A stretch of 11,138 nucleotides of DNA from Balneolaceae bacterium. GTDB lineage: Bacteria; Bacteroidota; Rhodothermia; Balneolales; Balneolaceae. The notes below the pieces were generated by a model. It was not told the DNA's origin. It searched no databases and worked only from the letters and a program-made list of their open reading frames with translations. The stretch lies in NCBI GenBank assembly GCA_007118525.1, contig SKRK01000247.1:1-11138 (forward strand). Reading direction: 5' to 3'. Of the stretch, positions 1-7,269 are shown in pieces; within the stretch, counting starts at the first letter, position 1; every line of letters starts with the position of its first letter. Both the position numbers and the translations under genes were made by a program.

Positions 1-5
1 ATTAC

Positions 6-761
6 TTAGTAATTAAATCTCTGCCGGGTGAAGGCTTTTACCACTTCTCCATCCTGGCGAGCCGGGCGAAAACGCCACTGCATCGCAGCTTTTAGCACGG
101 CATCCATCAATCCATATTGTACAAATGGCAACACCTCATACCCTCCATTGGTGTTATAAAGCCTGATCTCCATAATACTCACCTCTTCTACTGCACCTTC
201 TCTGTCCACCAGAAAGTTTACAATCATCTCCAATCTGCCTTTGTATTCATCCGGCACCTGGTCAGGTGCAGTGGCCTCAACAATTCTTACAACTGTTGGA
301 GGTATCTGAGGGTTGCTAACAATACGCTCTTCATCCCCTGTTTGAGCGGTTCCAAAGCCGGGATCAACATCCGGCAGATCGGGTATGTCCAGGTCCATAT
401 CAAATTCAAGCTCAACTTCTACAATCTCATCATCTGGAACCGGATTTGGCATCATTGGCCGCGGCGGCGGCGGCGGGGAGGTCTCCTGTCGGGTAATTTC
501 AATATCATCCAGAAAAACCTGTTCTCTTTCAGGTATCTCAAAATCCAGCTCTGCGCTATACTTTATTTCCGGCCAGAAATGAATAAAGATCAGCAGTACA
601 ACCTGAGTAATTATCACAGATAGCATATACCGGTGGCGATAGTCCGGTTCTGAAAGTTTATGATTTTTGCTTGAGTTTGCCAAGAGATCTGTAGACGTAA
701 AGTTTTGAAGAATTAATATAGTGTTAAACGAGAAGTAAAGATCCCGAAGTATTTTGTACAA
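6..761 (-). CDS. TonB-family energy transducer with proline-rich linker
   Basis: The 251-residue protein has the layout of a TonB-type transducer: a short N-terminal cytoplasmic part, one membrane segment (about residues 45-62, VIITQVVLLIFIHFW region), a proline stretch at 96-108 with five consecutive Pro, an acidic segment at 110-134, and a TonB C-terminal domain at about 150-251. That domain shows the family pattern, with VNFLVDREG near 181-189 and AAMQWRFRPARQDG near 225-238. TonB proteins pass proton-motive force from an ExbB/ExbD complex to outer-membrane receptors; neither partner is encoded here, so the receptor is unknown. The gene follows murQ by about 100 bp and may have its own promoter. 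The start is uncertain: the ATG used gives 44 residues before the membrane segment, and an in-frame TTG (681-683) would shorten it by 26 residues. The family call is firm; the specific role is not. Confidence 0.85.
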   Translation of the reverse strand: MYKILRDLYFSFNTILILQNFTSTDLLANSSKNHKLSEPDYRHRYMLSVIITQVVLLIFIHFWPEIKYSAELDFEIPEREQVFLDDIEITRQETSPPPPPRPMMPNPVPDDEIVEVELEFDMDLDIPDLPDVDPGFGTAQTGDEERIVSNPQIPPTVVRIVEATAPDQVPDEYKGRLEMIVNFLVDREGAVEEVSIMEIRLYNTNGGYEVLPFVQYGLMDAVLKAAMQWRFRPARQDGEVVKAFTRQRFNY

Positions 762-862
762 CCAAGTGAAATGAATTGATGCTGTCTGTAGTGTTTTACT
801 CAGTAATGTAACTGATGAACAACCGAAAAGATTATATCGGTTCCCAAACTTTTAACTAACAG

Positions 863-1786
863 TTAATTAAAATCAAGAAGTGCCTTTCGAATAAATCCAT
901 CATGTTTTTGAAGTGCATTTTGGGCTTTATCTTTATCTACATTGGTCAGAGCCATCATCAGGGCTGTTTTAACGTGATTATCAGCTGCATCAAGCCAGGC
1001 AGAAGATTCTTCGTACGAACATTTTGCCAGCATCATTACAATTCGTTTTGCCCTCTCCTCAAGCTTCTTGTTGGTTAACTGAAGGTCTACCATAACGTTT
1101 TGATACACTTTGCCAAGTCGTATCATGGCTCCGGTAGTAAGCATATTTAAGACCATTTTTTGAGCGGTTGCACTTTTCATTCTTGTGCTTCCCATAATCA
1201 CTTCAGGTCCAACCGGGATATCGATCATAAAATCGGCTTTTAACTCTACCTGGTCTTTGGATACTGTGGTAACAAAAACAGTAATACACCCAATCTTTCT
1301 CGCTTTTTTAATCACACCGTGAACGTAAGGAGTGCGTCCGCTTGCTGCCAAACCAACTATGACGTCGTTTTTAGTAACATTCAAGCGTTTTAATTCATCT
1401 TCACCATACTGTTCACGGTCTTCAGCACCTTCCTGGGCAACAAACATTGCTTTTTCGCCACCTGCAATAAATCCTTGAACGGTTTCAGGATCCGTTCCAA
1501 ATGTGGGCGGGCACTCTGCAGCATCCAATACACCCAGTCGTCCACTGGTGCCTGCTCCAAAATAGAGCAGCCTGCCTCCTGCCTTCAGCTTTTCAACAAT
1601 AGCGTCAATGGCATCGGCAATCACATCAAGGCGGGTTTCAACAGATTCGGCTACTTTTTTATCCTCATTATTAATAATGGAGACTATAGTTTTTGAATCA
1701 GCCAGATCTATTTCGCTGCTGTTCGTATTTCTCTGTTCGGTAAGCAGTTTCTGTAACTGATTAAATAGCTTTTGATTGGGTTCCAC
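863..1786 (-). CDS. murQ: N-acetylmuramic acid 6-phosphate etherase (MurQ)
   Basis: MurQ cleaves the D-lactyl ether of MurNAc-6-phosphate to give GlcNAc-6-phosphate and D-lactate, a cytoplasmic step of peptidoglycan recycling. The 307-residue length fits the family (E. coli about 298). The SIS-fold phosphosugar site is clear: FGAGTSGRLGVLDAAECPP at about 76-94, and GSTRMKSATAQK at about 199-210. Glu91 and Glu122 line up with the catalytic Glu83 and Glu114 of E. coli MurQ at a constant offset of 8. The start codon is GTG (1784-1786). No earlier start is possible, because the accC stop codon lies in the same frame three codons upstream, and the first internal ATG (Met114) falls beyond catalytic Glu91. 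Only 6 bp separate it from accC, so the two are almost certainly co-transcribed. No anmK, nagA or murP neighbour is visible. Confidence 0.95.
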   Translation of the reverse strand: MEPNQKLFNQLQKLLTEQRNTNSSEIDLADSKTIVSIINNEDKKVAESVETRLDVIADAIDAIVEKLKAGGRLLYFGAGTSGRLGVLDAAECPPTFGTDPETVQGFIAGGEKAMFVAQEGAEDREQYGEDELKRLNVTKNDVIVGLAASGRTPYVHGVIKKARKIGCITVFVTTVSKDQVELKADFMIDIPVGPEVIMGSTRMKSATAQKMVLNMLTTGAMIRLGKVYQNVMVDLQLTNKKLEERAKRIVMMLAKCSYEESSAWLDAADNHVKTALMMALTNVDKDKAQNALQKHDGFIRKALLDFN

Positions 1787-1792
1787 GAAAAA

Positions 1793-3280
1793 TTATCGTC
1801 TGTTTTTCCACCAGTTGGCAGTCTGTTGTGTCTTTACAGGCTGGGTGTTATTAGCGGAGTGATTCATTTTTGCTCTGAGAAGTGAAGATACCACAGAAAT
1901 ATTTTCCAAATGATCTTTTTCGAATTGAACCGATTCTTTGAAGTGATCTTTTATAAAGTGCGTATCGTATTTACCTGACCTGAAAGCGCTGTGATTCAGG
2001 GCGAAATCACAAAAAGGAATAGTGGTTCTCACACCGGAAATTTCATACTCTGAAAGCGCGCGAAGCATCTTATCAATGGCCCCCATGCGATCCGGTGCAT
2101 AGGTACATAGCTTAGAGATCATTGGATCGTAGTTAATGGTTATCTCCTGCCCTTCTTCAACACCTGCGTCAACCCTGATGCCCGGCCCGGCGGGTATTCT
2201 GTGCTTTTGGAGCTTGCCGGTACTTGGCAAGAAATTGTTCTGCGGGTCTTCCGCATAAATCCGGCATTCTATGGCATGCCCATTAAACTTTATATCTTCT
2301 TGTGTAAAAGGAAGTTGCTTACCTTCTGCTATATCTATTTGAAGTGAAACAAGGTCAAGTCCGGTAATCAATTCTGTAACCGGATGCTCTACCTGAAGCC
2401 GGGTGTTCATCTCCAGAAAAAAGTAGTTCATATGTTTGTCGAGAAGGAACTCGATGGTTCCGGCACCTACGTAGTTGCATGCTTTTGCTGCCTCTACGGC
2501 ATCTCTTCCCATAGCTGCTCGCAGCTCTTTCGTTAAAACTGAGGAAGGTGCCTCTTCAATAACCTTTTGATGACGCCTCTGAATTGAGCACTCCCTTTCA
2601 TAAAGGTGTACGACATTACCGTGGGTATCTGCCAATATTTGAAATTCTATATGCCGTGGCTCTTCAAGGTATTTTTCTACATAAACCCTGTCGTCACCAA
2701 AAGCATTTTTAGCTTCCGACTTAGCTGCTTTCACACTCTTCACAAAGTCAGCTGCATTATCAACTATTCGCATACCCTTACCCCCGCCCCCTGCTGCAGC
2801 TTTTATTAAGACAGGATATCCTATCTTTTTTGCAACTTTTTTTGCCTCTTCAACATCATTCATTGCTGATTCTGTACCCGGCGGAAATGGCACATTTGCT
2901 TTTGCCATAAGTTCTCTTGCCTTCGTCTTATCACCCATTACTTCAATGGCGTGTGGATTTGGGCCTATGAATATAATTCCGTTATCGACGCACTCTTTGG
3001 CAAAAGAAGAATTTTCGCTTAAAAATCCATAGCCGGGATGAATGGCGTCTGCATTTGTCTTTTTAGCGGCATCAAGGATCTTTTTTGTAACAAGATAACT
3101 GTCGGATGATGCTGCTTCACCGATAAAAACCGATTCATCAGCAGCCAATACATGGGGCGAAACCGAATCGGGCCTGGAGTAAACAGCAACGGTTTTTATG
3201 TTTTTTTCACGGCAGGTTCTGATTATTCGCAATGCAATTTCACCACGATTGGCAACGAGAACTTTTTTTATCGATATCAT
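1793..3280 (-). CDS. accC: Biotin carboxylase subunit of an acetyl-/acyl-CoA carboxylase
   Basis: This ATP-grasp enzyme carboxylates biotin on a carrier protein using ATP and bicarbonate, the first half-reaction of acetyl- or propionyl-CoA carboxylase. The N-terminal domain begins with KKVLVANRGEIALRI (5-19); Lys118 and Lys160 match ATP-binding lysines of E. coli AccC; the glycine-rich loop is AAGGGGKGMR (162-171); Lys239 is present; the catalytic signature EMNTRLQVEHPVTE starts at Glu290, with Arg294; Arg340 matches E. coli Arg338. At 495 residues it is about 45 longer than E. coli AccC. The extra tail after about 447 has no biotin attachment motif (no AMKM), so this is a stand-alone subunit. 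Neither the BCCP nor the carboxyltransferase gene is adjacent. It lies 9 bp downstream of the esterase-like gene and 6 bp upstream of murQ. The carboxylase chemistry is firm; the acyl-CoA substrate is unresolved. Confidence 0.93.
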   Translation of the reverse strand: MISIKKVLVANRGEIALRIIRTCREKNIKTVAVYSRPDSVSPHVLAADESVFIGEAASSDSYLVTKKILDAAKKTNADAIHPGYGFLSENSSFAKECVDNGIIFIGPNPHAIEVMGDKTKARELMAKANVPFPPGTESAMNDVEEAKKVAKKIGYPVLIKAAAGGGGKGMRIVDNAADFVKSVKAAKSEAKNAFGDDRVYVEKYLEEPRHIEFQILADTHGNVVHLYERECSIQRRHQKVIEEAPSSVLTKELRAAMGRDAVEAAKACNYVGAGTIEFLLDKHMNYFFLEMNTRLQVEHPVTELITGLDLVSLQIDIAEGKQLPFTQEDIKFNGHAIECRIYAEDPQNNFLPSTGKLQKHRIPAGPGIRVDAGVEEGQEITINYDPMISKLCTYAPDRMGAIDKMLRALSEYEISGVRTTIPFCDFALNHSAFRSGKYDTHFIKDHFKESVQFEKDHLENISVVSSLLRAKMNHSANNTQPVKTQQTANWWKNRR

Positions 3281-3289
3281 TATGATCGG

Positions 3290-4003
3290 TTACAACAAAT
3301 TTGCTTTGAATGTGGAAGGAATCAGTGACCAAATATTATTTGTTTCTTCACTCAATAAGGAGTGTTTATGTTCAATACTCTTCATCCAGAGTATATCACT
3401 CATTTTTAATGTCTGATCTCTGTTCGGGTCGTTAAGATAACTGATTAAGCGAATATCTACTGAAGATATTGCTTTTAAAAGTGCCGTATCATTTAAGTTC
3501 GGCACAAACTCTATCGGGTTGTTAAAGTAACTGTTCTCGTCCTTAAAACCATCCAGGTGTACATTGATATCGTAGTAACCCGACATTGAGATCAATCTGT
3601 TAAATGAGTATGGATATTTTAGTGCAAAAATTAAAGCTTGGTATGCGCCTAAACCAGCACCTGCCGATATAAGGTATGGATTTGCATTTTCTTCAGATAT
3701 CAATGGCAACACCTCATCCATGATGTACATCTGATATTGATTTTCGCGCATCAACCTTACATATGGATCCACATCTTTATTGAGATAGCTCTCATAGGCA
3801 ACACTGTCCACGCAGAAGAATTGATTATACCCATTTTCAATCTGCTCTTGAACTTCACCCATAACTCCCTGGTCTTCCCATTCATTGAACCTGCCATGAT
3901 CGGAAGGGAATATCAGGACAGGTGTACCTCCAGTCCCAAATATCAGCATTTCCATCTCCCTCCCCAGGCTTGGACTTTTCCACTTACGGTATTCTCTTTG
4001 CAT
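3290..4003 (-). CDS. Esterase-family (COG4947-type) alpha/beta-hydrolase homologue lacking nucleophile Ser and His
   Basis: The 237-residue protein aligns from memory along its whole length with the COG4947 'putative esterase' family: REYRKWKSPSLGREMEMLIFG at the N-terminus (3-23), FCVDSVAYESY (63-73), SMSGYYDI (139-146), and YFNNPIEFVPNLND (159-172). The family normally has a G-x-S-x-G nucleophile elbow. Here the elbow reads G-A-G-L-G (115-119), with Gly117 (codon GGT) in place of Ser. The family's C-terminal GHDW motif, carrying the catalytic His, appears as NNIW (222-225). Both catalytic positions are therefore lost while the reading frame and core motifs are intact, which suggests a non-catalytic binding or scaffold role rather than a decaying gene. 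It is first in the tight gene set with accC and murQ. No signal peptide is seen. Family membership is likely; function is unknown. Confidence 0.8.
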   Translation of the reverse strand: MQREYRKWKSPSLGREMEMLIFGTGGTPVLIFPSDHGRFNEWEDQGVMGEVQEQIENGYNQFFCVDSVAYESYLNKDVDPYVRLMRENQYQMYIMDEVLPLISEENANPYLISAGAGLGAYQALIFALKYPYSFNRLISMSGYYDINVHLDGFKDENSYFNNPIEFVPNLNDTALLKAISSVDIRLISYLNDPNRDQTLKMSDILWMKSIEHKHSLLSEETNNIWSLIPSTFKANLL

Positions 4004-4104
4004 GATTATTTTTTTAGAGTTAATGGATAACTATCATGCAAGATAGAAGAAAAATAAAACTTCTGTAAGCGCTTTTCTGTTAAATGGGATTATTTTATTG
4101 TCGT

Positions 4105-5076
4105 TTAGCTGTTGCGCAGGCTTAACATTACTTTTGGTACCATGGAGAGCTTCTCGGTTGAGTTCAAAAAAGCCCGCTGGCGAAACACATTGTACCCGTT
4201 TTCCTCAATTTTATTCAGTATCCGGCTGTAATTTTCCCGGGCAAGTCCAACAGGCAGGCGGCTGTCTCTATTCAACATGCCTATGCCATGATCAGCACTT
4301 TCATAATATTTTTTAGTTCTGTCAATTTGAAACTTCATAAATTCAATAAAGTTTTCCGACATATTATGATTAAAAAGGTCGTCTTCTGTAACCCCAAAAC
4401 GGTCTAATTCATCTTTTGGCAAGTAGATTCTGTTTTTTGTAAGATCTTCGCCAACGTCTCGTAAAATATTGGTCAGCTGCATGGCTATACCAAGATCTAC
4501 GGCATGTTCTACGGCTTTTGGGTTTTCATATCCAAATACTTCACTGGTCATCAAACCCACAACAGAGGCCACTTTGTATGAGTATTCATAGAGCTCATCA
4601 AATGTAGCATAGCGGTCTTTGGTTAAATCCATCTTAACCCCTTCCATCAACAACATTGGAAATTCAATTGAAATATTGAAACTGTTCAAGGTGTCTGAGA
4701 AGGCAAGCATAATGGGGTCGCTTTGCTCATTGCCATTGTATGTGTTTATGAGCTTCTCTTTAAAATGATCGAGCTTTATCAGAATATCTTCACGGGTAAT
4801 TTTCTGCTGAATCATCAAATCTTCACTCTCATCGACTAAATCATCCAGATAACGACATAAACCGTATATGGCAAAAATGCTGCGCTGCTTATGGTTAGGC
4901 AAAAAACGGGTTGCCATATAAAATGTTTTTGCATGCAAACGGGTCATTGATCTGCAGTGATCATAGGCGTGCATCAATTCTTTATCCTTTATCTCAGTAA
5001 TAACCGATTTATGAAAGTTTGTTCTCTCATAAAATGGACGGATCATCGTTATTGGAAATTTTAAAATACTCGACAT
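4105..5076 (-). CDS. crtB: Phytoene synthase (squalene/phytoene synthase family)
   Basis: The enzyme condenses two geranylgeranyl diphosphates to phytoene, the entry step of carotenoid synthesis, at the membrane surface. Both Mg-diphosphate binding motifs are visible: DDLVD at 78-82 (D-x-x-x-D), preceded by FAIYGLCRYL, and QLTNILRDVGED at 200-211, followed by the family's RIYLP. Helix residues KTFYMATRFLP (50-60) and GVKMDLTKDRY (146-156) are typical of CrtB. Length, 323 residues, is usual. The C-terminal pattern RLPVGLARENYSRILNKIE (just after 260) favours CrtB over HpnC/HpnD or squalene synthase, although the product cannot be proven from sequence. No other carotenoid gene (crtI, crtY, crtZ) is in the window. 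It reads away from the LacI-type regulator across a 195-bp gap, and about 100 bp separates it from the next gene downstream. A second Met at residue 11 is an alternative start. Confidence 0.88.
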   Translation of the reverse strand: MSSILKFPITMIRPFYERTNFHKSVITEIKDKELMHAYDHCRSMTRLHAKTFYMATRFLPNHKQRSIFAIYGLCRYLDDLVDESEDLMIQQKITREDILIKLDHFKEKLINTYNGNEQSDPIMLAFSDTLNSFNISIEFPMLLMEGVKMDLTKDRYATFDELYEYSYKVASVVGLMTSEVFGYENPKAVEHAVDLGIAMQLTNILRDVGEDLTKNRIYLPKDELDRFGVTEDDLFNHNMSENFIEFMKFQIDRTKKYYESADHGIGMLNRDSRLPVGLARENYSRILNKIEENGYNVFRQRAFLNSTEKLSMVPKVMLSLRNS

Positions 5077-5271
5077 ATTGTATAATGCTCCACATATGAA
5101 TTGAGATGGTAATCAGTATAAGCAATGCTTCTACGTGCTCAAATAGTTCCCGTTTATTTAATTTTTTAAGTAATCATTAATTTCTTACTGTCATTTTTAG
5201 TTCAACCGATTTAAGAGTATTTTCAACCTTTCTTTTATTTGCTCTCTTTTTAATTTCAACACGATGATTCG
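5077..5271. promoter_or_regulatory. Divergent intergenic region between crtB and the lacI-type regulator
   Basis: This 195-bp AT-rich stretch separates two genes read in opposite directions, so it should hold the promoters for both crtB (minus) and the regulator-purC pair (plus). I see no convincing -35/-10 pair. A partly palindromic, CG-centred AACCGATT at about 5204-5211 (6 of 8 positions symmetric) loosely resembles the centre of LacI-family operators, but is too weak to call. The regulatory role comes from gene arrangement, not from a recognised motif. Confidence 0.5.
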
Positions 5272-6297
5272 ATGAAATCCAAACACAAAAAAATTACAAT
5301 ATATCAGGTAGCTCAGCGGGCAGGAGTTGCAATTTCTACGGTTTCAAGGGTCATAAATAATTCGCCAAATGTATCCAAGAAAACCAAAGAAAAAGTTAAT
5401 GAAGCCATAAATGATCTGAATTTCAGACCCCAGGTGAGTGCGCGTAAACTTGCCAGCCGTGAACCTCAAATGCTGGCTATTGCTGTTCCTTCGTTTACAA
5501 CCCCCTACTACAATGAAGTGTTGAAAGGCGTAAAGGACGAAATCAAAGAGATGGACCTGGATATCGTGATCTATAATACCGGTTCAAAAAACCCAAAAGA
5601 GGGTATTGAGAACTTTTTCCACAGAGGAACCGCTGATACAGTTATTACAATTAGCATAGATATCGACGAAAATGTACATCGCCAGTTACAATCTTCTGAA
5701 ATACCCATTGTACTGATCGGCAGCTCACACCCCGACTATAATTATTTTGAATTAAATAACAGAAAAGGTGGATTTTTAGCTGGTGAACATCTTATCAAAC
5801 AGGGCTATAAAAATTTGGGATATATAACACCTGCAGTTGAAACCAAAGCTGCCAACTACAGAAAACATGGATTTTTAGATGCCTTGCGTGAGTTTAAGAT
5901 GCCGGTAATTGAAAAGTTTTTCCTGTCAGGTGACAGTACAAAACATGCCGGTTTCACAGAAGAAGCCGGTTTTGAAGCCATTTTTAAATATGATAAAATG
6001 GGAGAATTTCCGGATGCAATCTTCTGCTCCAGTGATACTCAAGCCATCGGAGCTTACCATGCGTTAAATAAACTTGGTATTAAAATTCCGGAAGATATTG
6101 GCATAATGGGTTATGATAATATCAAATTTTCACGGTACCTGGACCTCACCACAATCGATCAGAAAATGTATTCCGTTGGTGTAATGGCTACAAAAAGGCT
6201 GGCCGAAATTATTCGCCATCAACCCGAAGACAAGGTTCAGGAAACGATAGACCCTGTTTTGATTGCCAGGAATTCGACCAATAAATCAAATACGTAG
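5272..6297 (+). CDS. LacI/GalR-family transcriptional regulator
   Basis: This is a 341-residue DNA-binding repressor-type protein. The N-terminal helix-turn-helix is clear: TIYQVAQRAGVAISTVSRVI (9-28), with the usual recognition helix STVSRVIN, followed by the hinge segment FRPQVSARKLASR (51-63). The remainder is the periplasmic-binding-protein-like sensor domain, with AIAVPSFTTPYYNEVLKGV near 69-87, IFCSSDTQAIGAYHALNKLG near 251-270 and GIMGYDNIKFSRYLDLTTI near 278-296. The ligand cannot be assigned from the sequence. It ends in two consecutive TAG codons, 11 bp before purC, so the two are probably co-transcribed. By analogy with E. coli PurR, also a LacI-family protein, a purine-related role is possible, but most family members control sugar genes, so this is inference from position only. 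The ATG used gives the standard N-terminus. Confidence 0.93.
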   Translation: MKSKHKKITIYQVAQRAGVAISTVSRVINNSPNVSKKTKEKVNEAINDLNFRPQVSARKLASREPQMLAIAVPSFTTPYYNEVLKGVKDEIKEMDLDIVIYNTGSKNPKEGIENFFHRGTADTVITISIDIDENVHRQLQSSEIPIVLIGSSHPDYNYFELNNRKGGFLAGEHLIKQGYKNLGYITPAVETKAANYRKHGFLDALREFKMPVIEKFFLSGDSTKHAGFTEEAGFEAIFKYDKMGEFPDAIFCSSDTQAIGAYHALNKLGIKIPEDIGIMGYDNIKFSRYLDLTTIDQKMYSVGVMATKRLAEIIRHQPEDKVQETIDPVLIARNSTNKSNT

Positions 6298-6308
6298 TAG
6301 TTTAGTTA

Positions 6309-7265
6309 ATGATTGATCAAAAAGAGGCCCTGGAGAACTGCATTACCACCTCAAATGCTTCTCTGCCTTCTGAGCCGTACAGGGGTAAAGTTCGTGATGT
6401 TTATACGTTGAATGACAAGATGCTTGGCATCGTTGTAACCGATCGGATTTCCGCTTTTGATCATATCATGAAGCAGGCTATTCCATTTAAGGGACAGATA
6501 CTGAATCAGCTATCTGCTTTTTCATTTGACAAGGTAAAAGAGATTGTACCCAACCACCTGCTGGCTGTGCCTCACCCTAATGTCACTATTGCGAAAAAAT
6601 GCGACCCTATCCCAATTGAAGTCGTTATTCGCGGATATTTAACCGGTCATGCCTGGAGAACTTATAAATCGGGTAAGCGAGAGCTGTGCGGGGTTAAACT
6701 TCCGGCAGGTATGGTAGAGCATCAACGTTTTGACTCTCCCATTCTTACTCCGGCAACTAAAGCATCGGAAGGTCATGATGAGGATATATCTGAAGATGAG
6801 ATATTAAATCAAAATATTGTGAACGAGACCCTCTGGAATCAAATAAGGCATGTAGCTTTTCAACTTTTTGATTTAGGAACTGAAGTAGCAGCAAAGAGAG
6901 GCCTTATTCTTGTAGACACTAAATATGAATTTGGTATGTACGAGGGAGAGTTAACGTTAATCGACGAGGTTCACACTTCCGATTCATCACGATATTTCTA
7001 TGCGGATGGATATAAACAGCGATTGAGCGAGGGCAAACCTCAAAAGCAGCTATCAAAAGAGTTTTTAAGGGAGTGGCTGATGGAGCACGATTTTCAGGGA
7101 TTAGAGGGACAAGAGCTTCCAAACCTCCCAGACACCTTTCGCTGGAGCATCTACCAGCGCTATGCAGAGCTATATAACACATTGACAGGCGAACAGTTTG
7201 AGCCACGGATTATAAAGAACTTTGATCAAGAGCTCGACTCAATTTTTATTGAGTATAAAGGATAG
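6309..7265 (+). CDS. purC: Phosphoribosylaminoimidazole-succinocarboxamide synthase (SAICAR synthase)
   Basis: PurC joins CAIR and aspartate with ATP to form SAICAR in de novo purine synthesis in the cytosol. Family motifs run through the 318-residue protein: YRGKVRDVYTL (24-34), VVTDRISAFDHI (42-53), IPIEVVIRGYLTGHAW (101-116), the signature segment LTPATKASEGHDEDIS (146-161), and LILVDTKYEFG (199-209) followed by LTLIDEVHTSDSSRY (216-230). At 318 residues it is the long form, closer to yeast Ade1 (about 306) than to E. coli PurC (237). The start is the ATG 11 bp after the LacI-type gene. Its stop lies 4 bp from the stop of the opposing bioC gene. Confidence 0.96.
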   Translation: MIDQKEALENCITTSNASLPSEPYRGKVRDVYTLNDKMLGIVVTDRISAFDHIMKQAIPFKGQILNQLSAFSFDKVKEIVPNHLLAVPHPNVTIAKKCDPIPIEVVIRGYLTGHAWRTYKSGKRELCGVKLPAGMVEHQRFDSPILTPATKASEGHDEDISEDEILNQNIVNETLWNQIRHVAFQLFDLGTEVAAKRGLILVDTKYEFGMYEGELTLIDEVHTSDSSRYFYADGYKQRLSEGKPQKQLSKEFLREWLMEHDFQGLEGQELPNLPDTFRWSIYQRYAELYNTLTGEQFEPRIIKNFDQELDSIFIEYKG

Positions 7266-7269
7266 GAAA

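Noticed and set aside
117..623. Plus-strand open frames opposite the tonB-like gene, including a Ser/Gly-rich one at 385-582.
   Set aside because: The Gly run is just the complement of the CCG proline codons; these are shadows of the TonB-family gene.
821..866. Two small hairpins downstream of murQ (aaccga/tcggtt at 821-842; ttaact/agttaa at 852-866) as a terminator.
   Set aside because: Stems are only 6 bp and AT-rich or long-looped, with no following U-run on the minus strand; chance structures are likely.
5081..5086. Plus-strand TATAAT as a -10 box for the LacI-type gene.
   Set aside because: It lies about 186 bp from the start codon with no matching -35 element, in AT-rich DNA where such hexamers occur by chance.
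6919..7206. A 95-residue minus-strand open frame inside purC.
   Set aside because: It is antisense to conserved purC sequence with no recognisable motif.
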